A stretch of 21,799 bases of DNA from Planctomycetaceae bacterium UBA4732 (GCA_002404095.1 DHJA01000112.1:13829-35627), one strand, 5' to 3'. Numbered from the stretch's first letter, positions 8,131 through 15,825 are shown. The notes: generated from the letters alone by a model not told the origin. Made by a program: numbers and translations.

Positions 8131-8161
8131 CCGAAGACGCCGCTAGGGGCGGTCAGAACCC

Positions 8162-8566
8162 TCATTGCCAATCTTCCAACAACAATTGCGGCACTCGGCG
8201 GAATTCGGTCGTGTTGTGCGTCACCAACGTCAAACTGTTGGCAAGGGCGATAGCCGCGATTAGCATGTCGTTGGCGCCGATGAGCTGGCCCAAGCTCGCT
8301 AGGTGCGCCCGAATCCTACCGTACTCCTCGGCGGCCGAATCATCGAATGGGATCGATGCGAATCTGAGTCGGAGTTGTTCCACCCGTAGAAGGCTTTTGG
8401 CTCGCTGCGCCGCCGCACCTCGCTCGACGCCGTAAAGCAACTCGCCGACAACCACGGAACAAAGCACGATATTCCTCCGTGGTTCCCGCTTGATGCGAGC
8501 CACGAGTTTTGGCTCTCGCTGACGCAGCCAACCGATGCAGGCATTCGAGTCCAGGAGGTAAATCAT
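8162..8566 (-). CDS. vapC: VapC-type PIN-domain ribonuclease toxin
   Basis: A 134-residue protein with the single PIN domain of type II toxins: D6 in MIYLLDSNACIGWL, E42 in VVVGELLYG, D100 in LIGANDMLIAA, and the final strand LVTHNTTEFRRVPQL. These are the positions that bind the metal ions for RNA cleavage. VapC proteins typically cut tRNA or rRNA at one site. The ATG overlaps the stop of the upstream antitoxin gene as ATGA, so the two are translationally coupled. Only a weak ribosome site of its own is visible. The target RNA cannot be predicted. Downstream lie repeat R1 and recQ. Confidence 0.92.
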   Translation of the reverse strand: MIYLLDSNACIGWLRQREPKLVARIKREPRRNIVLCSVVVGELLYGVERGAAAQRAKSLLRVEQLRLRFASIPFDDSAAEEYGRIRAHLASLGQLIGANDMLIAAIALANSLTLVTHNTTEFRRVPQLLLEDWQ

Positions 8567-8805
8567 TCAAAAGAGTCTCGTTCCTCGAGTTCAGGTTGCG
8601 GATGTCGGATAAACGTGGGATCGGTGATGCTTCCGGCCATTGAATCCACCCAGGCTTCCCACTCCTCCTGAGTCTCCTCCTTTTTAGGGGTTATCGGTTC
8701 CACCGTAATCAGAACTTCCTTATCAGCTTCTTCCACGCCAACCGGTAACGCCAAGTGCAAGACGCCGTCGCTGCCGACCTTGGATTTCAGCACCATTCGG
8801 TTCAT
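8563..8805 (-). CDS. VapB-like antitoxin partner of VapC
   Basis: An 80-residue protein directly upstream of vapC with an ATGA overlap. GAGGAGG lies seven bases before the ATG. The N-terminal half (about residues 4-37, VGSDGVLHLALPVGVEEADKEVLI) has the strand-rich pattern of antitoxins found with PIN toxins in cyanobacteria and planctomycetes, probably a swapped-hairpin DNA-binding domain. The acidic C-terminal half with WEAWVDSMAGSITDPTF is the likely toxin-binding tail. By analogy it would neutralise VapC and repress its own promoter. A second copy, 63 of 75 residues identical, lies at 12071-12322 without a toxin. It begins 55 bases after the stop of the 438-residue protein. Confidence 0.85.
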   Translation of the reverse strand: MNRMVLKSKVGSDGVLHLALPVGVEEADKEVLITVEPITPKKEETQEEWEAWVDSMAGSITDPTFIRHPQPELEERDSFE

Positions 8806-8860
8806 GTCCGGTCCTCCTCGTTCGCCGTCTTTTCCATTTCCTCTGATGCCATCTTACTCG

Positions 8861-10177
8861 TTACTCCGTCGATCCGGCGGCATTCGCAAATAGTTCTCGA
8901 CACTCTTTGCCCGAGTCGTGCCGACACTCTTCCATCAACCATTGGGGCGCCGCTTGCTGTTTCAGCAAGAGACGGGCGGAGCGAAAGCGGCAGTTCCCGC
9001 AAGGGGTCACGACGTAACAGACAAGCCCCAACTGCGAACAGTCGGCCTTGGGATTTTTCTCAAGAATCTCAACAACGTCATAAAAGAGCCAATGAAGTAG
9101 GCACACATCGTCGGGCAATACCATTGCCTCTAGTATCCGCTGTTCGTCGCCTTGCCCATAATTGTTAATGAAAAGTCCGACCACAGACTCATCTGGCATT
9201 CCCCTCTGAAGTTCGTTTAGGGCGAATTCCCGTATCAACGGAAGGGTATTCCGCTCCAACGCATGGAACGCTCTCCTGCGAATTTCCTCGTCGCCGTGCC
9301 TACATAGGTCGAAAAACCGGGCGTCGAACTCGGGTAACGCGCGGCCCGAAAAGACTCGGAGAAGTTTAACGATTACTTTCGGATCCTGTTCGGTCCAGAG
9401 ACGTTGAAGGACGATGAGTAAGTCGGCTTCGCTGGCGTTTTTCCCCCATCCCATGAACCAATAACACATGCTCTCGCCTTCGGCTTCTTGAATGATCTTC
9501 GTCACGGAAGTCGCGGCCATTCGGCCCTCTTGCGAACCATTTCGGCGTTGTTCGGTCCAATGAAGTTCAATGCGCCGCCAGCACTCTCGAAATCGCGTGA
9601 TTTCCGCATCCGAGGAGCCGTCCAGAAGAGCGCTGACGCGCTCTTCGCCAAAACGCTCGACTGCAAAGTGCCCGAGACTCCCGTCATCCCACTCCTCCGG
9701 CTTCGCCAAGCTCCTGCCTCGCATTTTCGCGGCAAACAGGAACGCCTGCTCGCCATCCAGTGCGATGATTTCCTCTTCGCCGAGACTCGGACATTGGCAA
9801 GGGAACGGCTTCTGCTCGACGATCTCGTACAGCCGTGTGCGGAATGGCTCATCCCCCGTCGCCCCGTAACAGCGGGCGAGTCCGCACAGTTGATCGGCGC
9901 TGCCATCGTCGGAAAGCTCATACAACGCATGGAGGATGGGCACACGAAAGCGATCCGTGGCGCCGACCGTCCGGACTATTTCCCAAAGCCAGTCTCCGCG
10001 ACAGGCTTCGAGCTGCGAATCATGGCGCTGGTCCTGTAAACAGGCCTCCAAAAGCGGCTCGTCGTTGAGCTGTCCCACCAAGGCCCACTGCATGGCCCGG
10101 CCAAGACCCTTTTGCAAAGCATCCCGCTGCTGTTCAAGCGACGGCGAGGCCGGTGGTGCATAATCGACAAACTTCAT
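8861..10177 (-). CDS. 438-residue helical protein with Cys-rich tail, unknown function
   Basis: Third gene of a coupled unit: its ATG overlaps the stop of the upstream nucleotidyltransferase as ATGA, and AAGGAG lies six bases before it. The sequence is mostly helical with short repeating helix pairs (for example DEEIRRRAFHALERNTLPLIREFALNEL, split around residues 315-345), resembling a degenerate HEAT-like solenoid. No signal peptide is visible, so it is probably cytoplasmic. The last 60 residues contain C380, C387, C393, C396, C418 and C426, with C393-G-N-C396 forming a CxxC that could hold a metal. No catalytic motif is recognised. Its constant coupling to two RNA-type nucleotidyltransferases suggests a scaffold or sensor role, which is inference. 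I cannot name a family with confidence. Confidence 0.8.
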   Translation of the reverse strand: MKFVDYAPPASPSLEQQRDALQKGLGRAMQWALVGQLNDEPLLEACLQDQRHDSQLEACRGDWLWEIVRTVGATDRFRVPILHALYELSDDGSADQLCGLARCYGATGDEPFRTRLYEIVEQKPFPCQCPSLGEEEIIALDGEQAFLFAAKMRGRSLAKPEEWDDGSLGHFAVERFGEERVSALLDGSSDAEITRFRECWRRIELHWTEQRRNGSQEGRMAATSVTKIIQEAEGESMCYWFMGWGKNASEADLLIVLQRLWTEQDPKVIVKLLRVFSGRALPEFDARFFDLCRHGDEEIRRRAFHALERNTLPLIREFALNELQRGMPDESVVGLFINNYGQGDEQRILEAMVLPDDVCLLHWLFYDVVEILEKNPKADCSQLGLVCYVVTPCGNCRFRSARLLLKQQAAPQWLMEECRHDSGKECRELFANAAGSTE

Positions 10178-10944
10178 GAATTACTCCTTGGCGCGTCGCC
10201 GAGTCGGATGCGGACAAGCAAATCGTTCAATGCCTCTGCTCCCTGTGAGGTTTCCGGCAAAGCGCTCGCCTCATGGGCCGTCTGGAGCTTTCCCCGAAGC
10301 CGCCCATACTCGCTGTGATGGAAGGCAAGGTCCGCTTCGGCCAGCCGTTCCTTTTCCGCACCGGCGACCTTCCGCTGAATAAGGTCGTCGAGGTAGGGCA
10401 GCTTCTCCGTCTCATTCAGGCGGACTAGATTCGCTTCGATCACGCCCATCCTCATTAGGTGAATGCCCGTCAGCAGCACACGGTACACATACAGGAGCGG
10501 TTTGACGCGCGGCGGGTTCTCTTTCTCGAAAAGCCGCCACTGGGTTTCCGCAAACCCGAAGTAGTGGTGGGCGTGATGGCGGGTGATGCACTGGGCCGCG
10601 ATCTCCTTCAGTTCGCCGTGCTTTGGCGTCGTGTGAACGACCAGCGGCGAAAAGACCTGTTCCAGCACGTAGCCGTTCTTCTTCAGCATCAGGCTGAAGA
10701 ACTTCTTGGCGTCGTGCGTCACCAAGTCTATTTCCATCCCGTCGTGAACGCCAGACTTTTCGATGGTTTCCGGCCTGGTTTTAATGCCCACCACATCTTT
10801 CAGCGGCAGGAGGTGGACGCCGCGCAGGTCGTAGTCCGAATCCGGCGACGGAAAGCCATAGAGGTGCGCCCCGCTGATCGTGGCGAAGAGCAGCGGGTAC
10901 GGATGCTGTTCAACCTGCTTTATGAGCAAGGGTAGGGGCGTCAT
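10174..10944 (-). CDS. Polymerase-beta-type nucleotidyltransferase B (COG3541/RlaP-like)
   Basis: A 256-residue protein with the core of the polymerase-beta nucleotidyltransferase fold: the S24-G25 turn in ISGAHLYG, the paired metal-binding aspartates D37 and D39 in SPDSDYDLRGVHLLP, and a likely third acidic residue in EIDLVTHD (E71/D73). An all-helical C-terminal part follows (FFSLMLKKNGYVLEQVFSP onward). This layout matches COG3541 proteins, which I recall as RlaP and as linked by genome context to RNA repair with ligases and kinases. No such partner is visible here. It overlaps the upstream nucleotidyltransferase and the downstream 438-residue gene by ATGA, with GGAGG eight bases before its ATG. 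It shares the fold, but not close identity, with its neighbour. The substrate is unknown. Confidence 0.85.
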   Translation of the reverse strand: MTPLPLLIKQVEQHPYPLLFATISGAHLYGFPSPDSDYDLRGVHLLPLKDVVGIKTRPETIEKSGVHDGMEIDLVTHDAKKFFSLMLKKNGYVLEQVFSPLVVHTTPKHGELKEIAAQCITRHHAHHYFGFAETQWRLFEKENPPRVKPLLYVYRVLLTGIHLMRMGVIEANLVRLNETEKLPYLDDLIQRKVAGAEKERLAEADLAFHHSEYGRLRGKLQTAHEASALPETSQGAEALNDLLVRIRLGDAPRSNS

Positions 10945-11891
10945 GGCAATGCCTCCGCCAAGGCCAATCGTCTCGCGCGGATGAGGAACGCATTGGCGCG
11001 CTCGCAGTCGGGGCGCTCCGGGAGTTTCGTAGTCTCAAAAGCCGCGTTAAACTCCTTGTGCAGGTCGAGCCGCCAGTTCTCCACTTCGTCCCAGGGCGCC
11101 TCGCCGCGCCGGATCGCTAAGAGCCGGTCCCGGTGCCCGTCCACCTTGACGGGCACGAATCCGTCTCGAAGCACGCTGACGCCTGAGAGCAACAGCCGAA
11201 TCAGGTGCATGACGTGCTTCCACTTGACCTGTCCGTGGTTGCGGATGTCGGTTTGCATCTTTTTGAACTGCGACAGCACATATCCGTTGTAGGTCTGGTA
11301 GACCAGACGCGACAGGAAGATCGACCTCATAGCCAGCAGTTCCTTGGCCAGCGGAGTCGCCGTCTCGACCAGCGGTGTGTAAAGGCACTCCAAGACGTTC
11401 GGGTTGGCCTTTAGCGCCAGGATGAGAAACTTCTGGAGTTCCCAGTACGCTTCCTGCGTCGCGTCGTTCTCCAGTTGTTCGGGCACTCCGTAGAGCGACC
11501 AGTGAAGATCGGCCGTGGGCAGGAAAATGCCTCGGCGATCCACGTCCGATTCGGCGTCGGCAAGGCCATACGCCTGCGAGCCGATCACGCAGCGAAAGAT
11601 AACCCGCTCGTAAAGGTCTGTTCGGGCGGCGGCAAGGGTGCTGTCGCCGATCTCCCCCTCCGTAAATTGGGCCAGCATCGCGACCTCGCCCGGTTTGAGC
11701 GTTGTCTCCAAGCCGTCGGGGAAACGGACGCGGTAAGAATGCTCATGGTCGGTCGGCGATTTCACGACGACGCCGACCGTGCCGCGCGGATGAGGGACGA
11801 GGCCGACGGCGCCGGGGCCGTCCACAAGCGTCACCACCTGCGTACCTACGGAGAAAATCAGGTTGGGATGGAAATGTACTCGAGCCGTCAC
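10941..11891 (-). CDS. Polymerase-beta-type nucleotidyltransferase A with N-terminal beta domain
   Basis: A 316-residue protein, first gene of the coupled unit. Residues about 10-80 form a strand-rich domain (VGTQVVTLVDGP, GTVGVVVKSP, HSYRVRFPDGLETTLKPGEV) resembling a small SH3/KOW-like barrel. The nucleotidyltransferase core follows: G104-S105 in CVIGSQAYGL and D116/D118 in ESDVDRRGIFLP, then a helical part with WELQKFLILALKANPNVLECLYTP, typical of COG3541/RlaP. The start is GTG 11891 with GGAGA roughly ten bases upstream, a modest site. It could add nucleotides to RNA ends or to a protein; the sequence does not decide. The barrel is absent from its partner, so the two are likely specialised rather than redundant. 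Confidence 0.85.
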   Translation of the reverse strand: MTARVHFHPNLIFSVGTQVVTLVDGPGAVGLVPHPRGTVGVVVKSPTDHEHSYRVRFPDGLETTLKPGEVAMLAQFTEGEIGDSTLAAARTDLYERVIFRCVIGSQAYGLADAESDVDRRGIFLPTADLHWSLYGVPEQLENDATQEAYWELQKFLILALKANPNVLECLYTPLVETATPLAKELLAMRSIFLSRLVYQTYNGYVLSQFKKMQTDIRNHGQVKWKHVMHLIRLLLSGVSVLRDGFVPVKVDGHRDRLLAIRRGEAPWDEVENWRLDLHKEFNAAFETTKLPERPDCERANAFLIRARRLALAEALP

Positions 11892-12054
11892 GCTGAAAAA
11901 TCTCCAGCAGATATCCTTGACCCACGCCTGCGACGCCTATTCCGAACAGCACAAAATCGCCTCATCGAATGTTGTGGCGCCGCTCGATCGTCTTCCGGCC
12001 CGTTCAGCATAAAAGCTCATTACAATACATAGTCCGACACGCCGGCTCCCATTG
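11892..12054. other. Intergenic region upstream of the nucleotidyltransferase unit
   Basis: 163 bases between nucleotidyltransferase A and repeat R1 copy b. An open frame reads through on the minus strand (11937-12179) but has no family features, no ribosome site and crosses R1, so I do not call it. The AT-rich stretch 12009-12032 may hold the promoter of the unit, but no pair of boxes with normal spacing stands out. Confidence 0.4.
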
Positions 12055-12095
12055 CGGTTCATGTCGTCCATTACGACGCTGCCGGGCCGGGCGTC
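12055..12095 (-). repeat. R1 structured repeat, copy b
   Basis: The core of R1, in the same orientation as copies a and c. Its stem reads CGTCGT/ACGACG, whereas copy a has CGTCAT/ATGACG, so both sides changed and pairing is kept. The GACGC/GCGTC stem is also present. It forms the 3' end of the orphan antitoxin gene, supplying the last codons and the TAA stop at 12071-12073. Confidence 0.8.
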
Positions 12096-12322
12096 CATTC
12101 CTCGTACTTCCCTTGCGGATGTCGGATAAAAGTCGGATCGGGGATGCTTCCGGCCATCGAATCGACCCAGGCGCCCCATTCTTCTTGAGTCATCACTTTC
12201 TTAGGAGTCGCCAGTTCCACCGTAATCAGAACTTCCTTGTCCGCTTCTTCCACGCCCACCGGCAACACCAGGTGCAAGACGCCGTCGCTGCCTACCCTGG
12301 ATTTCACCACCATTCGGTTCAT
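12071..12322 (-). CDS. Orphan VapB-like antitoxin truncated into R1
   Basis: An 83-residue copy of the antitoxin at 8563-8805. Residues 1-75 match at 63 positions, including GSDGVLHL, PVGVEEADKEVLITVE and DSMAGSI. GAGGAGG precedes the ATG with the same spacing as in the intact locus. The last eight codons (WTPGPAAS) are unrelated to the partner copy because the gene enters repeat R1 at about 12096 and stops in it. No PIN toxin follows: the next gene is nucleotidyltransferase A. It may still repress, or cross-neutralise the VapC at 8162-8566, or be a decaying remnant. Conservation of the frame and ribosome site argues that it is expressed. The ATG at 12322 is preferred to the longer in-frame start at 12427, which lies in R1 copy c. 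Confidence 0.8.
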   Translation of the reverse strand: MNRMVVKSRVGSDGVLHLVLPVGVEEADKEVLITVELATPKKVMTQEEWGAWVDSMAGSIPDPTFIRHPQGKYEEWTPGPAAS

Positions 12323-12338
12323 GTCCGCTCCTCCTCGT

Positions 12339-12408
12339 TGCTGGCCATGCTTCCTATGTGGACTTCGGTTCACGTCGTCCATTATGACGCTGCCGGGCTG
12401 GGCGTCAA
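12339..12408 (-). repeat. R1 structured repeat, copy c
   Basis: The ungapped partner of 8061-8130 (62 of 70 identical). The stem reads CGTCGT/ATGACG, which pairs with one G-T (G-U in RNA) contact, intermediate between copies a and b. It lies directly upstream of the orphan antitoxin ribosome site, so that gene is bracketed by direct copies of R1. Confidence 0.8.
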
Positions 12409-12446
12409 TGGCCGCCCTGGGAGACACCCTCCTCGCGCACCTCGTC

Positions 12447-12474
12447 TTGACACAATTCCCTTCGCTTCTATAAT
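12447..12474 (+). promoter_or_regulatory. Consensus sigma70-type promoter for the lptD-like gene
   Basis: Exact TTGACA at 12447-12452 and exact TATAAT at 12469-12474, separated by 16 bp. Transcription would start near 12481, about 45 bases before the GTG start. A perfect match at both boxes is rare and points to strong constitutive transcription of the outer-membrane gene. It lies just after repeat R1 copy c. Confidence 0.75.
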
Positions 12475-12525
12475 CCGCCGCCCCTACGTCGCGTCCTTGA
12501 TGGCTCTATTTCCGGAGGCCCCATT

Positions 12526-15500
12526 GTGAGGCAATCCAGGTTCCGCCGTCTGTTAGGAGCGTTCGTCGCCGCGGCCGTGGCGGCGGTGTGCGGCGGTCTG
12601 CCCAACCTCGCCGCTCAGGAACGCGCCGCCGCGCCCGCGCCAGACCCGGCGGCCGATATCGCGCGTCTAACTCGGAATGTCGCTGGCGACTCCACGCCCG
12701 TCGTGGTCAGCGCCGACGACGTTGCCACTTGGGTCGAAAACGGTCAACGCATCGTTCTGGCCCGCGGCAAGGTACTCGTTCAGGAGGGCGTGGTTCAGGT
12801 TCGCGCCAGTGAGGCCGTCGCCTTCGTCGATCTCCACGGCGGCATTTTGCACATGGACGTTTACGCCGAGGGCGATGTGCAGATCGACAATAGCACGGCC
12901 GTTCGGGCCGCGCCTCGCGCTTTGGTATCACTCAACACACGCGGCGAATTCAAGCTGCGCGCGTACAAGAACAAAGTCCAGCAGCAATCGCTGGCCGACG
13001 ATCCGCTGGTCCGACGCGCTCGGGCCGAACGCGGGACTTCGGCCCCGACCCCCGTTGTAGCCCCGGCGCCGAAAACCTCTGCCAACGCCAACTGGCCGCC
13101 GCCGCCAAAACCGCCGGTCGAACCGCCTGGGCCGGTGCGTCGCGTTGGCTACGAAGAACCCCAGGGCGGTCCACCGCCTCCGCCGCAACCTCCCACGACT
13201 CCTCCAGGAACGCAATCTCCGCCCGTTCCAGTGGGTCCGCCGTCGCCGCCTCCTCCGCCTCCGCCGCCTGGTGCGTCCCTGCTCCCGCTGCCGCCGCCGT
13301 CGCAGCCCGCCGCGCGGCCGCCAACTCCGCCGCCACCGCCCGGCCCGCCGCGCCAGTTCAGCGTGGCGCCGCGCGGCGCCCAAGGCTTCGACATCAAGGG
13401 CGAACCGCTCGGCGACGGCGAACAAGCCGTCATCGTCACCGGGGGCGTCATTCTCACCGTCGCCAACTTGCCAGGGGTCGGCCTACTCGACATTGAGGCC
13501 GACCGCCTCGTTGTTTGGACCAAAGGACGCGACCCGCAACAACTGATTGCCAATCTACAAAACTCCAAGGGACAAAGTACCAGCGAATTGGAGTTTTATC
13601 TCTCGGGCAACGTGGAAATCCGTGAGACCGACGGCCCGGATCTGCGCATCCTCCGCGCCGACGAGGTATATTATGACGTCAATCATAATGTAGCCGTCGC
13701 CCTGAGCGCGACGGTGCAACTTAAAAAAGCCGGCGTACCCGACGACGTATATATCAAGGCCGACGAACTGTTGGAGTTGGCGCCCAAAAAGTATCAGGTG
13801 ATCCGCGCCGAGATTTTTTCCAGTAAACTGCCGTCCGATCCCGGCCTGAAGGTTTACTTTGCCGACGCCGTGGTGGAAGATAAAACCTCGCCAAAATTCT
13901 CTATTTTCGGAATGCCGGTCCTTGACCGTAAGACCGGCCAGCAAGAAAAGCGGACCCAGACGCTGGTCGAGGCGCACAACGTCTTTTTCGATTTGGAAAA
14001 CGTGCCCTTTTTCTATTTGCCCTATGTCGCAGGCGACGCCCGCGAACCTTTCGGCCCGCTCACGGACGTCAGCTTTGGCTTTAATCGTATATACGGTGTG
14101 GAAGCGGGCATCGGGCTGAACCTTTATGAACTGTTCGGCATCGAGGCGCTTGAGGGCACGCGCTGGAAAGGCACTGTGAACTATTTAAGCCGGCGTGGGC
14201 CGGGCGTTGGAACGGAGTTCGACTTTTCCGGCAAGGAACTATTCGGCGTCCCCGCGAAGTACGACGGCGTGGTCAAGGGTTACGCCATGTCGGATCGCGC
14301 CTACGACCTTCTCGGCGGCAACCGCGAGAATTTCCCAGGTGCGTTCACGCCCCAAGATTTCCGCGGTCGATTCCTTTTCCGCGAGAACGTCTACGATCTG
14401 CCTTACGGATTGTCAGTACAAGCCCAGGTATCCGCACTCAGCGATCACAATTTCTTGGAAGCATATTATAAACAGGAATTCGATCGCGAACTAAATCAAT
14501 CCACTTTTCTGTATGTGAAAGAGCAGCCCGAACATGAAAATTGGGCGGTGACCGGCTTGGTCGAGCCGCGCATCCGCGAATGGGTCACGGATACCGAACA
14601 ACTGCCCAGCGTGAACGGCTACCTCATCGGCCAGTCGTTCTTCGACCGCCTCACCTACAACGCCTGGGCCGGGGCCGGCTATTATCATCTGCTGCCGAGC
14701 AGCGACGTCACGAGGTCCAACGCGACCGAAGTCTCTGTCAGTCCTACCGACCAGAATGACGCCACCGGCCGTTTCCATTTGCAGCAAGAACTCAGCGCGC
14801 CTTTTTACCTCGGTCCAGTGAAGACCGTGCCCTACGCCACGCTGCTCTTGGCCGATTATACCAACGACCTTAACGGCAACGACATCGGCCGGGTCTATGG
14901 CGGCGGCGGCGTTCGCGCCAGCATTCCCTTCACTCGTCTCTATCCCGAACTGCAGAGTGAGTTGTTCAACGTCAACGGCATCAACCATAAGATCGTGGCC
15001 AGCGCCAATTACTTCGTCGCCGACAGCAACGTTCGATACACGGCCCTTCCCCAGTTGGACCGCCTGAACGACGACGCCTCGGACCAGGCTCTGCGCGACA
15101 TTCGGCCCAGCGACCCGGCCCTGTATCCTGCCGTCGGCAAGTTCCTGGCCACGTCGCCCTTGTTCGATCCGCAGGCGTACGCCATCCGCCGGCTGGTGGA
15201 CGACCGCATCGACACGCTCGACCGCGTCAACGAGTTGCAAGTGGACGTTCGCCAGCGCTTGCAGACGAAGCGAGGCTTTCCCGGCGATCAGCACATCGTG
15301 GACTGGATGTCGTTGGACTTGTCGGGTACTTACTTTCCCGAAGCGAACCGCGACAATTTCGGCCAGTCGCTTGCCTTTCTGGAGTACGATTATATTTGGA
15401 ACCTAGGCGACCAGACGTCGCTGATTAGCAGCGGCTGGTACGACCCCATCGACAACGGCCCGCGCGTCTTCACGGTCGGCGCCTTTGTGAACCGGCCGGA

Positions 15501-15825
15501 TCGCACCAGCTTCTACTTCGGCTACCGCGAAATCGAACCGATCAACAGCCGGGCGGTTTCCGCCGCGGTTACCTATATTATCAGTCCGAAATATGCGATT
15601 AACGCCAGCACCACCTATGACTTCGGCAACAACCAGGCGCTGTCGAACATGGTGTCGGCCACGCGCATTGGCAAGGATCTCCAGGTGACGCTTGGGTTCA
15701 CCTACAACGCCTTGACCAGCAGCGTCGGCTTGGTGTTCGAGATCGTGCCGAATCTGGTGCCGCCCAGTCGCCGGCCCGGCGCCTTGGCCGCGGCCGGGCC
15801 GGGCAGCGTACTCGGCGGGCGCTGA
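12526..15825 (+). CDS. lptD: LptD/OstA-like outer-membrane assembly protein
   Basis: LptD is the outer-membrane beta-barrel that inserts lipopolysaccharide. The start is GTG 12526, with GGAGG at 12514-12518 seven bases before it. Residues 1-30 are a signal peptide (RRLLGAFVAAAVAAV, then LAAQ). Residues about 55-150 form an OstA/LptA-like jellyroll (LARGKVLVQEGVVQVRASEA). Residues 171-276 are an extreme Pro-rich linker with runs of up to eight prolines. A second OstA-like domain covers about 283-470 (LSGNVEIRETDGPDLRILRADEVYYD). The C-terminal part, from about 485 (NVFFDLENVPFFYLPYVAG), is the barrel with alternating aromatic strands. 1099 residues is longer than E. coli LptD (784) because of the linker and doubled periplasmic domain. 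dgkA follows after 99 bases. Whether the substrate is a standard LPS is not shown. Confidence 0.85.
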   Translation: MRQSRFRRLLGAFVAAAVAAVCGGLPNLAAQERAAAPAPDPAADIARLTRNVAGDSTPVVVSADDVATWVENGQRIVLARGKVLVQEGVVQVRASEAVAFVDLHGGILHMDVYAEGDVQIDNSTAVRAAPRALVSLNTRGEFKLRAYKNKVQQQSLADDPLVRRARAERGTSAPTPVVAPAPKTSANANWPPPPKPPVEPPGPVRRVGYEEPQGGPPPPPQPPTTPPGTQSPPVPVGPPSPPPPPPPPGASLLPLPPPSQPAARPPTPPPPPGPPRQFSVAPRGAQGFDIKGEPLGDGEQAVIVTGGVILTVANLPGVGLLDIEADRLVVWTKGRDPQQLIANLQNSKGQSTSELEFYLSGNVEIRETDGPDLRILRADEVYYDVNHNVAVALSATVQLKKAGVPDDVYIKADELLELAPKKYQVIRAEIFSSKLPSDPGLKVYFADAVVEDKTSPKFSIFGMPVLDRKTGQQEKRTQTLVEAHNVFFDLENVPFFYLPYVAGDAREPFGPLTDVSFGFNRIYGVEAGIGLNLYELFGIEALEGTRWKGTVNYLSRRGPGVGTEFDFSGKELFGVPAKYDGVVKGYAMSDRAYDLLGGNRENFPGAFTPQDFRGRFLFRENVYDLPYGLSVQAQVSALSDHNFLEAYYKQEFDRELNQSTFLYVKEQPEHENWAVTGLVEPRIREWVTDTEQLPSVNGYLIGQSFFDRLTYNAWAGAGYYHLLPSSDVTRSNATEVSVSPTDQNDATGRFHLQQELSAPFYLGPVKTVPYATLLLADYTNDLNGNDIGRVYGGGGVRASIPFTRLYPELQSELFNVNGINHKIVASANYFVADSNVRYTALPQLDRLNDDASDQALRDIRPSDPALYPAVGKFLATSPLFDPQAYAIRRLVDDRIDTLDRVNELQVDVRQRLQTKRGFPGDQHIVDWMSLDLSGTYFPEANRDNFGQSLAFLEYDYIWNLGDQTSLISSGWYDPIDNGPRVFTVGAFVNRPDRTSFYFGYREIEPINSRAVSAAVTYIISPKYAINASTTYDFGNNQALSNMVSATRIGKDLQVTLGFTYNALTSSVGLVFEIVPNLVPPSRRPGALAAAGPGSVLGGR

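Noticed and set aside
8061..8132. R1 as an integron attC site with the orphan antitoxin as a cassette
   Set aside because: The flanked single gene is suggestive, but the ends do not fit the RYYYAAC/GTTRRRY core sites and no integrase is visible.
11937..12179. 80-codon minus-strand open frame upstream of nucleotidyltransferase A
   Set aside because: It overlaps repeat R1 and the orphan antitoxin in another frame and has no ribosome site or known motif.
12055..12408. CRISPR array
   Set aside because: Only two direct copies with a 240-base gene between them; no regular short spacers anywhere in the window.
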